From: Paulinella micropora
Lineage: Eukaryota; Cercozoa; Imbricatea; Euglyphida
Length of the DNA: 64,000 bases
Reading direction: 5' to 3'
Assembly (NCBI GenBank): GCA_009731375.1
Contig: BJOX01000290.1
Coordinates: 76,433 to 140,432 of the forward strand
Below are positions 46,450-59,846 of this stretch, in pieces; the first letter of the stretch is position 1; every line of letters starts with the position of its first letter. The position numbers were made by a program, and so were the translations under genes. The notes under the pieces were generated by a model. It was not told the origin of the DNA. It did no database searches and saw only the letters and a list, made by a program, of their open reading frames with translations.

Positions 46450-49400
46450 CATCATCATCATCATCATCATCATCACTCTCTTCTCTAGGCACATCTGCGT
46501 TCAGTCCCTCTGCCTCCTTCACCACGCTGCCCGACCCCAACGTGTGCACACAGCCCTGCCAGAACGGAGGACTCTGCTACAAAGGTGATTGCTAATCTAT
46601 TTCTATATATGTAGTAGACATACACTGTATTGATATGTAATACACAGCATAGGGGAAATTTATTACTAGGACACTAGATAAGCAAATCTACATAAATTTC
46701 TGTCCTATTCTTAGGCTTGTGCACTTGTGGGGTGGGCTGGCTGTTACCTGACTGTTCGCTGCGCACCGTCTTCACCGAGTGCTTCCTGAACCAGCTCTGT
46801 CTGCGCTGGACACGCGACAACAACTTCCTCTACGTGCAAGTCGAGGCCAACACCACTGGCTGGGCCTCTGTGTTGGTGGGCACGGGAGGCATGTTTGGCA
46901 GCTCGGACGTGTGGACTGTCTGGGTGGACGACGTGTCCGGAAAGGCTTGGGCGATGGACCGCTGGGCTGGGCAGTACGCCATGCCTGCACTGGACCGCCA
47001 GCAAGACCTGACCGACGTGGTCGGGCACCAAACCACAGACGCCACAGTCGTCTCCTTCAAGCGCGCGCTGGTGACCGGCGACGTCTACGACAAGCCCTTC
47101 GGCTCGGACGTCACGGCGGATACCTACTTCACCGCCTGGGCCTTCAACACCTTAACCGACGACGAGCGGCAAAAACACAGCCTCAAGCAGGGCTACCTCT
47201 CTGTGGACTGGACCAGGCCGATGCCCGGCGGGCCTCCCTCGCCGCCGCTGAGCCTGAGCGCCGCAGCCACCACGCAGAACAGCATCAGCTTGACCTGGGT
47301 GCCGCCAAGGAGTGCGGGCGGCTCTCCCATCCGCTACTACCGGATTGAGCAGGCAGTGAGCGTTGGCGGTAGCGTCTGGAAGACCGTGGGCAACAGCACT
47401 TCCATCGGGTTCAAGCTGACCGGCCTGTCCTCCGAGACGCAGTACGCGCTGCGCGTCTTCGCCATCAACGGCAACGGCACATCCACCAGCTCGGCGCAGT
47501 TGGTCGTTAGCACCTTAGCGCCTGAGCGCCAGCTGCCCGCTCGTCCCGCCGCGCCCCTGGCTACCGTGCTCACCGACACAACCCTGTCGCTGGCGTGGGA
47601 ACCCACCAACACGTACGGCAACCCTTTGGTGCAGTACCAGCTGCAGAACTTGGACGACTCGTCGAAAAACGCCACAGGTCGCTGGCTGACGATCTACACC
47701 GGCTTGGACACATTCTACACGGACCCGCGCTGGGAGTGTGGTGAGTTCAAATATCAATACAGGTTGATCGTGTCCTCCACCATCGGGGACTCGATGCCCT
47801 CCGATTCTCTGGTGGTGGTGAGTCCTGAATGTCCTCCCTGTCCCAACCAGTGCTCCAACCACGGCTGGTGCTTCTTCTCCGAGTGCGAGTGTGACACAGG
47901 GTGGCTGCCGCCGGACTGCGCCGTCAAGGCGGAGCTGCCCGGCGCGCCTACCTTGTCTGTGCAGAGCAAGACCTCCACCTCCATCACCGTCACCTGGTCG
48001 CCGCCCAGTAAACAGGGCAGCATGGGCATCGACACCTACCTGCTGGAAGGCTTCTACCCGACGTGGCAGTACGTGCTGTACGAGGGCTCGCTGACCATGT
48101 TCACCATCCCCTTCCTCACGCCCAGCACCAACTACTCCGTCCGCGTCCGCGCCAACGCCCCTGCCGGCCCAGGCAACTACAGCGACACTATCTTTGTCAT
48201 GACGCTGCCCAATGCCCCGATCGCGCCAGACAAGCCCAACGCGCCCAACATCTCGCAGGTGCGTCAGGAGACTATGCGACTGGTCTGGGAGCCCACCAAC
48301 CTGCGCGGCTTCGAGCTAGCAGGATACGGGTTGGAGCGCCAAGAACCGAACGGCACCTGGGTCTTGGTCTACTTCGGTCCTGCTTTGAGCTTAGACCTGA
48401 CCAAGCTCTCTGCCAACACTCCCTACTCCTTCCGCCTCTTCGTGAACTCCACGGGCGGGCGCTCGCCACGGTCGGAAGTGGCGTCTGTGCGGACGCTGTC
48501 CTATCCGATCTGCGAACGCGGCTGCGGCGCGCAGGGACAGTGCATCAAAGGCGCGTGTCGCTGTCCCACGGGCTGGCTGGGCAGCGACTGCTCGCTGCGC
48601 GCCACGCTGGGCAACTGCTACCAAGACAACACGCTGTGCGTGCGCTGGCTCTACGCGCGGAATAGCGCGCTCTTGCATGTGCAAGTGGAGGCTGCCACGC
48701 TGGGCTGGGCCGGCCTGATTGTCGGCGCACCCAACATGGTGCAAGGCGATGTCTGGCTGCTGAAAGTAGACGACGCCACAGGGCAAGCCATCGCGGAGGA
48801 CAGATGGACGCAAAACACAGGCACGACGCCAGTCCTGGACACGCAGCAAGATCTCAAAAACGTGTCGGGCTATCAAAACGCCACGCACACGGTTGTGTCC
48901 TTCTCGCGCGCCGTCGACACCCGCGAGACGAGCCAGGACAAAAAACTGCGAGAGGGGTCGATGGCTTTCGCATGGGCTATCGGGCCCTCGGACCTCTTCG
49001 AGCAACACGCAATCCGTCAGGGCCAACTCTCTGTGGAGTGGCTGACGGTGCCGCCTTCAGGCCCGCCCGCGGCACCGGGCAATTTCCGTGTGACGTCTGC
49101 CACGGAATACTCGCTTACACTGGCCTGGGATAACTCCAGCTATGTCGGGGGCTCCGCGGTGCAGGAATATGTGGTGCAAACGGCCAGCGATGCGCAGCAG
49201 AGCAGCGGCGCCTGGACACAGGTCTACGCGGGTATGAGGAACGACGTGGCAGTGCGGGGGCTGCAGCCGGCCACCTACTACACCTTCCGCCTCTACGCGC
49301 GCAACGTGGACGGGATGTCCAACTCTTCGGCTGTGCTCTACGCCACCACGCTGTCCCCGCAGTCTCGGCCGCCCGCACAGCCCAGTGCGCCGCTGGCCAC

Positions 49401-52400
49401 CGCCACCACAGAGACCTCCATCAGCCTGGTCTGGAGCGACCCAGATCTCTACGGGGAGGTCTTATCCGGTTACGTGCTGGACATGGCTGTGCTGCCCGCG
49501 CCCTTCACCACGGTCTACGAGGGCTTGGACGCGCGTTACACTGTCAGTGGTCTGGAGCCCAAGAGTAAGGTCTGGTTCCGGCTCAAGGTGGTCTCCGTGG
49601 CTGGCTCCTCCAGCTGGTCGGGAACGCTCATCGCTGAGACGAAGGCCTTCGTGGGCTGTCCGCAAGACTGCAGTGGACACGGGCTGTGCAAAGATTTGGG
49701 CTGTGTGTGCGACGAGGGCTACATGAGGCAGGACTGTGCACTAGCGGTGCCCTTTGTGCAGTGCTGGGGGGGCTCCACCTTCTGCGTGCGCTGGAACTAC
49801 GACGAGCTGAAGCTGCATGTCAAGATCACGGCCGCCACGGAAGGTTGGGCCGGTCTGGAGGTGGGGAACGCTGGCATGCTGCCTGTGGACGGCAAGGCAG
49901 GGGACATGTGGATGGTATATGTCGACGAGGTGGAGCGCCAGGCGTTTGCCAAAGACATGACCTCTGCCTCGCATGTGAACCCCACGCCAGACGCGAAACA
50001 GGACTTGACCAATGTGCACGGCTGGACAGTAGACGGGAAAACTACGGTGGCCTTCAGCCGCCTGCTGGCCGCCAACGACACTGCAGGCGCCGATGTCAAC
50101 TTCCAAACACGTCGGGGCGCGATTCCCGTGGGCTGGGCCATTTCTGGCTCAGATGACTTGTTGAGCATGCACTCGCAGGCCAAGAGCGGCTTTTCCATCG
50201 ACTTCCTGCAGCCACGCACGCCGGGGATCCCCACGGGTTTGTCTCCCACGGCGGTGCGTGCGTACGACGTCAGCCTGGCTTGGGATGAGCCCACGCGCTT
50301 CGGGGCGGGGCCGATCACCTCCTACCTGCTGCAGTGCGACATGGGAGTGGCGGGCGGCGCGTGGAAGATCGTGTACCAAGGCTCAGAGCGCGTGGCTTCC
50401 ATCAAAGCCTTGGAACCTGGAATGTCCTACGCTTTCCGCGTTGCCGCACAGAACAGCTATGGGCTGGGCAACTACTCGAGTCAAGTCAATCTGTCGACCT
50501 TGTCTGCCTCGCTGGTGGCGCCGAAGACGCCCGCGCCTCCGATCGCGCTGCAGATCCTGCAAGAGTCCGTCAAGCTGGGCTGGAACGTCTCCAAAGACAG
50601 TCTGAACGGCTTCAACCTCAGCTACTACGTGCTGGAGTACGCCACAGCAATTTCCAGCTTCAAGCCCGCAGCCAACACCACCAAGAACGAGACCGTGATC
50701 CCCGGGCTCGCTCCGTCCTCGCAGTACGCTTTTAGGCTGCGCGTGGTCACGACGGGTGGACTGAGCGACTGGAGCGCGGAGCTTCGTCTGTCCACGTCCA
50801 GCTGGCCGGCCTGCCCCAAAGACTGCAGCGGGCACGGCGAGTGTGTGCGCGGCCGCTGTCAGTGCGAGGTGGGTTACGTGCAGAAGGACTGTGGGCTGGA
50901 CGCGCCGTTTGAGCACTGCGTGGGGCCCCCAGCCAACCCGTTTGCTGATTTCGAGACGACTCTGATGGACCAGAAACCCGACAACGACCTCAAGCTGTGC
51001 ATCCGCTGGAACCATGACCCGCAGAGCCTGCATGTGCAGCTGCAGGCGGACCTGACGGGCTGGATCGCTTTAGCGCATGGCGGCACAGGCGCGGCTGGCA
51101 TACAAAACGCAGACGTTTGGTTGGCCTGGGTGGACCCAGTGACAGGCCCGCAAGTGCAAGACATGTACGCCAACGACCACTTCGCGCCGAGGCTGGACAT
51201 GCGCCAGGACATCCGCGACGTGGCAGGCTACCACACGCCCGAGGGCCGCACCGTGATCAGCTTCTCGCGCTATTTCAACACGGGCGACTTCGGCGAGGAC
51301 GTAGCTGTGACGCCGCAGCTCTCGTCCCTGTCCTGGGCCTGGAGCAGACACGACACGCCCAAGCTGGTGGACGGCGCCGTGGAGCTGGAGGCGCATACTG
51401 GCGCAGGAGTGCTCAAGAGCTTCCACTGGCGGCAGCCGCGCTTGCCCGTGGCCCCTCGCGCTCTGCAGGCAGTCTCCGCCAGCTCGGACACCGTCACGCT
51501 GGCCTGGGAGGCGCCGCTGAGCTCTGGTGTGGGGCCCGTTCTCAACTACGTGCTGGCCAAAGAAGACGCACAGGACGGTGAGGTGGAGGTGTTTCGCGGC
51601 TTGGCGCTCACGGCGCGGGTGGACAAGCTGGTCTCAGGGCAAAAGTACCGGCTGAAGGTGGCGGCGGCGAACAAGGAGGGCCTGGGGCCCTGGTCCGCGC
51701 CCGTCAACGTCACAATGCCCGCTCCAGGCACGTCGGTCCCTGCCGTGATGGCCGTGCCCGTCCTGGTGGCGGCCACCCCCACCACCTTGTCCGTGTCCTG
51801 GACAACGCCCAACCTCTACGACGCCGACCTGGTGCAGTACGAGCTGCAGATGCAGTTCTTGGACGGGGTGAGCTACTCCACGGTCTACATGGGCAAGGGC
51901 ACCAACTGGACTTCGGAGAGCGTGCTGGACGCGGGCACACAGGTGTACCTGCGCGTGCGCGCGACTTCGCTGGCCGGCACGGGGCCGCTCTGGAGCCCCG
52001 CGCTGACGGCAACCACGCAGCGCTGGCCCGAATGCACAGGAGCGTGCAGTGGCAAGGGCAGCTGCGTCAAGGGCGTCTGCAACTGCGAGTTCGGCTTCAT
52101 GGGCCCGACGTGCGCGCGCAGTCTGCCCTTCGCGCGCTGCTTGGACGAGAGCAAGTTGTTCTGCATCCGCTGGGACTACGATGACGCGACGCTTTACATG
52201 AGTTATAAGGCGCAGACGTTGGGCTGGGCAGCGCTGATGGTGCGAGCGGACCCGCAGAGCAGCGGGGGGGATGTGTGGGTAGGCTACGTCGACGACGACG
52301 ACGGACAGGCAATCGTGCAGGACCGGCATGCGGCCAGCCACTCCGTCGTCACCAGCACACGCACACCGACGCTGGACGACAGCCAGGACCTGATCCGCGC

Positions 52401-55400
52401 CTCGGGCTACCAGACTGACACGCACACGCTGGTGTCGTTCCAGCGCCCGCTCGCCACGGGCAACCAGGGTGAGGTGGTGATTGGCCAGAAGTCGCTGTCG
52501 CTCAGCTGGGCTCTGGGCGAAGCCGACGCCTTCGTGCAGCACTATGTGCACGGCGGTGGAGTCGTGCTCAACTTGCTGCAGTCTCGCTTGCCCAGCGCAC
52601 CGCTTGCATTCACCCTTATCGCTGCCTCCGCCACCACCGCCACGTTTTCCTGGGGACCGCCCACCAGCAGTGGCGCGGGACCAGTGGTGCTCTACATGGT
52701 GCAGGTCATGGGCAACAACTCAGCCACGGTCTACAGCGGGCCCTTGCTGTTAACCACCGTCGAGAAGCTGGCGCCAGACACCTCCTACCGGTTCCGGGTC
52801 TCGGCACGCAATGCCAACGGGGCAGGCGAATGGAGTGAGCCGGTCACGGTGGTGACTGGCAGCCTGTTCGCGGTCCCGCCGAGCCAGATGGCCGCGCCCA
52901 CCGCAGTAGGTGTCTCGCCTAAAGCAATCAATCTGACCTGGGTACAGCCGGAGCTCAACGGGTTTGCGCTCTTGTCGTACGAGGTGGAGATGTCGCTAGG
53001 CACAGGCACTGCGTCCAACTTCAGCGCGGTCTACTCGGGGTCCGGACTCAACGCCACAATTAAGAACTTGACGGCAAACATGCCCTACCGCTTCCGCGCG
53101 CGAGCCACTACGGCGGGCGGCGCTTCCGCGTTCTGGAGTCCCGAAGCGGTAGTCAGCACGCTGGCTTGGCCCGCGTGCCCTGCAAACTGCAGCCGTGCAG
53201 GAGAGTGCGTGCGCGGGGTGTGCAACTGCCAGCCTGGACGAACAGGCCCAGACTGCGCGCGGAAGTTGCCGTTCGAGATGTGCAGCGCGGACCCGCTGTC
53301 CGGCAAGACGCACTGCGCCAGGTGGGGCTACAACGCCACGACGCTGTATGTGCAGCTGGAAGTGGAGTGTCTGGGCTGGGCCTCGCTGATGGTGGGCGCA
53401 GCAGTCATGAAGGGCGGCGGCGACATCTGGTTGGTGTGGGTTGACGACAAGACTGGAGAAGCATACGTGGAAGATCGCTACTCGGTGCAGAACCTGACGC
53501 CTTCCAAAGACGCTCAGCAGGACCTCACACTTATCGGCGGCTACCAGACCACGACACACACCATCGTGTCCTTCTCTCGCCCCTTCGACACAAAAGACGC
53601 TTTGAAGGACCGTGTTATCGCCGATGCTAGCGTGCCTATTTCTTGGGCATTCCACTCGACCAACGACGTGTTCGTCATGCACGATGCGGTCGGCCAGGCG
53701 GGCCTCGTCAATTTCCGCCAGCCAGTGCCTGAGGGCCCCACTACGGCCCCGGGCGCGTTGACGCTGGGTCAGGTTACGGAAATATCAGTCTCGGTCTCTT
53801 GGAGCGAGCCTGCCTTCTTGGGGGCGGGTCCGGTCATCGCGTACGTGCTGCAGCGACAAGGCTCGACGGAGTCTGTTTTCAAGACCGTCTATACAGGCTT
53901 ATACACCCAGTTCACAGATAGTGCGCTCACGCCCGGCACCGTATACAAATACCGTGTGCAGGCGCTGAATGCGGAGGGTGAGTCTCCTTTCTCCAACGTG
54001 CTGCCAGCAACCACACGCGACCGCATCGTGCCTGCCCCCGCCCGCCCCGACAGCGCTCTCATCGTCGGCACCTCCCCGCAGTCCGTTGCCATCAGTTGGC
54101 GGGCGCCTGATACCTACGGCTCGGCCATCTCCGCCATCACGGTGGCCTTCGGACCCGTGAACGGCGAGCTCGGCCTGACCTATCTGGACGGCTCCTCAAG
54201 AGGCTACGTGTTCCGCGGGCTGGAGCCGAAAGCGCTGTACGCAGTCAAGCTGCTGGTCACCACGGCAGGAGGGGACTCCGCCTGGAGCCCGATCGTGCAG
54301 GTCATGACGGATGACTGGCCCGCCTGCGCGAACGACTGCAGCGGGCATGGCGTATGTCTTAAAGGCAAGTGTCGCTGCGACCTTCGCTGGCTGCGGCCCG
54401 ACTGCTCGCTGGAAGCCAAGTTCAGTCTGTGCGGCGCTAACAATTTCGTTTGTACGCACTGGGCGTATGGGACCGACAGCCTGTTCGTGCAGGTGCAAGC
54501 GCAGACCTTGGGCTGGGCTGGTCTGCTGCTGGGCGGGTCGGGCATGGTGGGCGGCGCGGACATCTGGGTGGTGTGGGTGAACGACACCACTGGCGAGGCC
54601 ATGGCACAGGACCGCTGGAGCACCAACGCCATCACGCCGGCTCTAGACCCGCAGCAGGACCTCACTCATGTACTAGGCTACCAAACCGCCACTGGCACCG
54701 TGGTGTCCTTCCAACGCCTCCTCAACACGTCCGAGACCGGCCGCGACCTGCCGATCGTGCCCGGCCTGATGGACGTGGGCTGGGCCATGAACATCAACAC
54801 CGACGAGTTCGTCAAGCACACGCACCGCAGCGGCGGGCTTGTAGTGAATTGGCTGGCGCTAGTCGCGACCGGACCACCAAGCGCCCCGCGCGATCTGAGC
54901 ACCGTGGCAGCCACTGAGCAGTCCATCACTCTCTCTTGGCTGCCGCCGCTCAAGGAGGGTGCTGGGCCAATAGCCTACTATCGGCTGGAACGCAAGGAAG
55001 GGATGGGCTGGACTAAGGTCTATGACGGACTCTCCACCTCGTTCGTGGTGTTGGGTCTGTCCCCGAACCGGGAGGTCGTGTTCCGGGTCGCCGCTGGCAA
55101 CGCAGCCGCAGGGCTCGGCAACTACACGGCTGAGCTGCGAGCGACAAGCTCGGCCTCCTCCATCAGCCCAGATAAGCCCGCCGCGCCCACTGTGCAAAGG
55201 CTGAAGCAGACTGCTATGACGTTGTCCTGGATTGAGCCGGACCTTCACGGGCAGAAGCTGCTGTCTTACAACCTGCAGATGCAGCGCGTCAGCGGACCCA
55301 ACCGCCCCAGCGAGTTCGACAACGTGTACGTCGGGCCCGAGCTGCAGTACACAGTCAATGGGCTGCAGCCAGGCACCACCTACAACTACCGCGTGGTCGT

Positions 55401-55534
55401 GTCCACGTACGGCGGCGTCTCGGAGGGCGTGCTGCTGTCGGTATGATCGTTTACATATCTTCTACCTATCTATCCATCTATCTATCTATCTATCTATCTA
55501 TCTATTTAATCTATCTATCTGATCTATCTATTTG

Positions 55535-55598
<64 letters not shown>

Positions 55599-56009
55599 GT
55601 CTGTCTGTCTGTCTGTCTGTCTAGGCCACCACGCTCACGAGCAAGGCGTGCATGAACAACTGCTGGGGCATGGGCGAGTGCGTGGAGGGCGTGTGCCGCT
55701 GCAAGGGCGAGTACATGGGCGTGGACTGCGCCATCATCACGCGCGACACCTACTGCCCCGACCCGAAGTTCTGTATGCGGTGGCTGGTGGACGGCGCGCA
55801 GATGGCGGTGGAGGTGGTGGCGGCCACCACGGGCTGGCAGGGGCTCATCATCGGCGCAACCGACGCCGTGCACAAGGCAGGAGACGCCTGGGTGATGTGG
55901 GTGCGTAATTTCCATCACCACCACCACCACTACTATCTACTACTACTACTACTACTACCACTACTACTACTACTACCACTACTAATACTAATACTAATAC
56001 TAATACTAA

Positions 56010-56053
<44 letters not shown>

Positions 56054-56275
56054 ATACTAATACTACTAATACTAATACTAATACTAATACTACTACTACT
56101 ACTAATACTAAATACTAATACTAATACTGCTAATACTTCTACAAATATGCATGTTTGGTCGCAGGTGGACGACTGGGACGGCAAGGTGCAGATTCAGGAC
56201 CGCTGGAGCTTCGCCCTGGTCACGCCGCCACTAGACCCCGTGCAGAACCTGGAGGTGACCTGGCTAGCTAGCCTG

Positions 56276-56311
<36 letters not shown>

Positions 56312-56878
56312 TTATCTCTATCTATCTATCTATCTATTTATCCACCTATCTACCTACCTATCTACCTACCTATCTACCTAATCTATCTATCTAATCTATC
56401 TATCTAATCTATCTACCTAATCTATCTACCTAATCTATCTACCAAATCTATCTACCTAATCTATCTTATCTTTCTCTGCTAGGTAATCTCCGGTTGGCAG
56501 AACGCGACGCACACGTCTGTCACCTTCATGCGTGCACTCGACACGCGCGACAAGGACGAGCTGGACGTGCAGATTGTCCCTGGCCCCATGTCCCTGTCCT
56601 GGGCGTTGGGACAGGCAGACAGCTTCCAGCAGCACTCGCGCGCCAAGGGCGGCTACTCCATCTCCTTCATCCCCGCACTCACCCCCTCCAACTCGCCCTC
56701 CTCCTCTCGCTCCCCGTCCTCTGCCCCCTCCTCCTCCCGCTCCTCCTCCTCCTCCTCCTCCATCACGTCCTCTGCCTCGCGTTCGTACTCTTCTTCTTCC
56801 TCCCCCAGTGCGTCCTCCTCGCTCCCCGCCACCACCACCGAGGCACCCACCACCACAAGGTATTTATCTATCTGTTTG

Positions 56879-56916
<38 letters not shown>

Positions 56917-57699
56917 AATCTTCTCTTCGCTTATCAATATCCATCTATCTGTTTCACTGTCTGCTTTTCTTTCTAGCAGCACCACCACTGCGGCGCCTGC
57001 AACGCTGGCCAGCAGTACCTCTACCACAACGGAGAAGCCAGCAGCCAGCAGTACCTCTACCACAACAGAGAAGCCAGCAGCCAGCAGTACCTCTACCACA
57101 ACAGAGAAGCCAGCAGCCAGCACCACCACCACCNNNNNNNNNNNNNNNNNNNNNNNNNNNNNNNNNNNNNNNNNNNNNNNNNNNNNNNNNNNNNNNNNNN
57201 NNNNNNNNNNNNNNNNNNNNNNNNNNNNNNNNNNNNNNNNNNNNNNNNNNNNNNNNNNNNNNNNNNNNNNNNNNNNNNNNNNNNNNNNNNNNNNNNNNNN
57301 NNNNNNNNNNNNNNNNNNNNNNNNNNNNNNNNCACACACATTTATGTAATGTGACATTTGCATTGATGTCACGTCATGTCATCTCATGCTACGTCATGTC
57401 ACATTATGCTATGTTGTGCTATGTGACTTTAGGTCACGACGGACGTGGGCGTGGTGTTGGAGAAGATGAAACCGGAAGAGCCTGAGTTGGCCATACGCGA
57501 CATAGACAAGATCGAGCTGGAGTGGGCGCCCGTGGAACATGCTGGGCTGACGGTGGATTACGTGCTCTACTTGCGACAAGGCTTGGAGAAGGAGTATGTC
57601 AAGGTCTGGCAGGGCCGCGCTACCAGCACCGTGCTGCGTAACCTAGAGCCCGACACGACTTACCAAGTAGCGCTGGCCTACTGCCACCAGGACTGCCGG

Positions 57700-57778
<79 letters not shown>

Positions 57779-57995
57779 TATATAATGATGTATGTATGTC
57801 TGTGTGTAGTTTCGAGTCGTTCCACTCTGCTCCGCTGGCCTTCACCACGGCTGCGCAGCGCCTACAGGGCTCGGGCTGTCCAGACAAGTGCAACAAGCAC
57901 GGCTTCTGCGACAGTGAGAACGTCTGCCTCTGCGCGCCGGGCTTCGTGGGCTCAGCGTGCGAACACGTGGCACATGTGCATGGTACTCGCTTACA

Positions 57996-58045
<50 letters not shown>

Positions 58046-59558
58046 AATGGTTGTAGGTATCGTCAGAGTGTGCTGGCAATTTGAGCGATACATTCACATA
58101 CAGATACATACATACATACATACATATATACATACATGATGTAGGCTGTTTCGGCCGCGAGCGCTCGCACTGCATCGCGCTGGCAGTCAAGGAGGCCAAC
58201 CTGCACGTGTCCTGGACCTTGGCGCTGAGCCATCAAGAGGACAGGGACTGGGCAGGGCTGATTTTGGGCGCCAAGGAGGGTATGATGGATGGCGATGCCT
58301 GGATCATCCGAGTCGTAACAGACCCCAGCACCGGTAACACCACACCTACCTACCTACCTACCTACCTACCTACCTTCTTCTCTATCCAGGTGTGGTGCGA
58401 GTGGACCTCGAGGACCGCTACAGTCCCAGCTTCGGCGAGCCGTTGCTGGACCCCAACCAGAACCTGCAGCTCGAGAGCTCCTACGTGAACGGCACCCACG
58501 CCGTGGTGCACTTCCACCGCATGCTGGACTGGGACGACGCGCCCAGCGACCTGGACTACAGCAGACTGGCAGCCCTGGACGGCGCTCACACCACCCGCCG
58601 GCGCTTAGCGGTAGATCTATATCTGTATCTGTATCTGTATCTCTGTATCTGTATCTGTATCTGTATCTGTATCTGTATCTCTGTATCATTATCTCTGTAT
58701 CTGTATCTGTATCTGTATCTATCTGTATCTGTATCTGTATCTGTATCTGTATCTGTATATGTATCTGTATCTGTATCTGTATCTATATCTGTATCTGTAT
58801 CTGTATCTGTATCTGTATCTGTATCTGTATCTGTATCTGCATCTGCACCTGCACCTGCACCTGCACCTGCACCTGCCTCTGCATCTGCATCTGCATCTGC
58901 ATCTGTATCTGTATCTGTATCTGTATCTGTATCTGTATCTGTCTCTGTCTCTGTGTCTGGTGTGTCTGTGTGTCTGTGTCTGTGTGTCTGTGTGTCTGTG
59001 TCTGTGTCTGTGTCTGTGTCTGTGTGTCTGTGTCTGTGTGTCTGTGTCTGTGTATGTGTCTGTGTATCTGTGTCTGTGTATCTGTGTCTGTATATCTGTG
59101 TCTGTATATCTGTGTCTGTATATCTGTGTCTGTGTCTGTGTCTGTGTCTGTGTCTGTGTCTGTATCTGTATATCTGTATCTATATCGATATCTGTATATC
59201 TATATCTGTACATCTATATCTGTATATCTGTATCTGTATATCTGTATCTGTATATCTGTATCTGTATCTGTATCTGTATCTGTATCTGTGTCTGTATCAT
59301 CTGTATCTGTATCTGTTATCTGTTATCTGTTATCTTATCTGTTATCTGTTATTTGTTATCTTATCTGTATCTGTATCTGTAGCTGTAGCGGTAGCTATAT
59401 ATCTGAAGCTGTATCTGTATCTGTATCTGTATCTCTATTATTTCAGTATGCCAAGAGCGTGGACCCGGCGAGCCCTCTCAGCCTGTCCTGGGCGTTCGGC
59501 AAGCAGAGCACGCAGGGACGCATCGGCAAACACGCACAGAGCGACCGCGGGGAGGTAG

Positions 59559-59603
<45 letters not shown>

Positions 59604-59811
59604 AGGTGAGCATCAACTTCATGGCGGACGCGATCACGGCTCGCCCGCAGCGGCTGCCCATCATGGACAAGAACTTCTTGGTGCTGCTGCTGGTGGCTGT
59701 GTCGTCCTTCCTCTTCATGTCAGCCACCGCCGCGCCAGGCCTGCGCGCCACAGGTTACCATCTATCTATCTATCTATATATCTATCTATCTATCTATCTT
59801 TCCATCCATCC

Positions 59812-59846
<35 letters not shown>

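Noticed and set aside
46744-55248. Many - strand and shifted-frame ORFs opposite exon 14
   Set aside because: They are shadows of a long GC-rich exon. None has a recognisable domain, while the + frame is filled with FN3, EGF and DOMON motifs.
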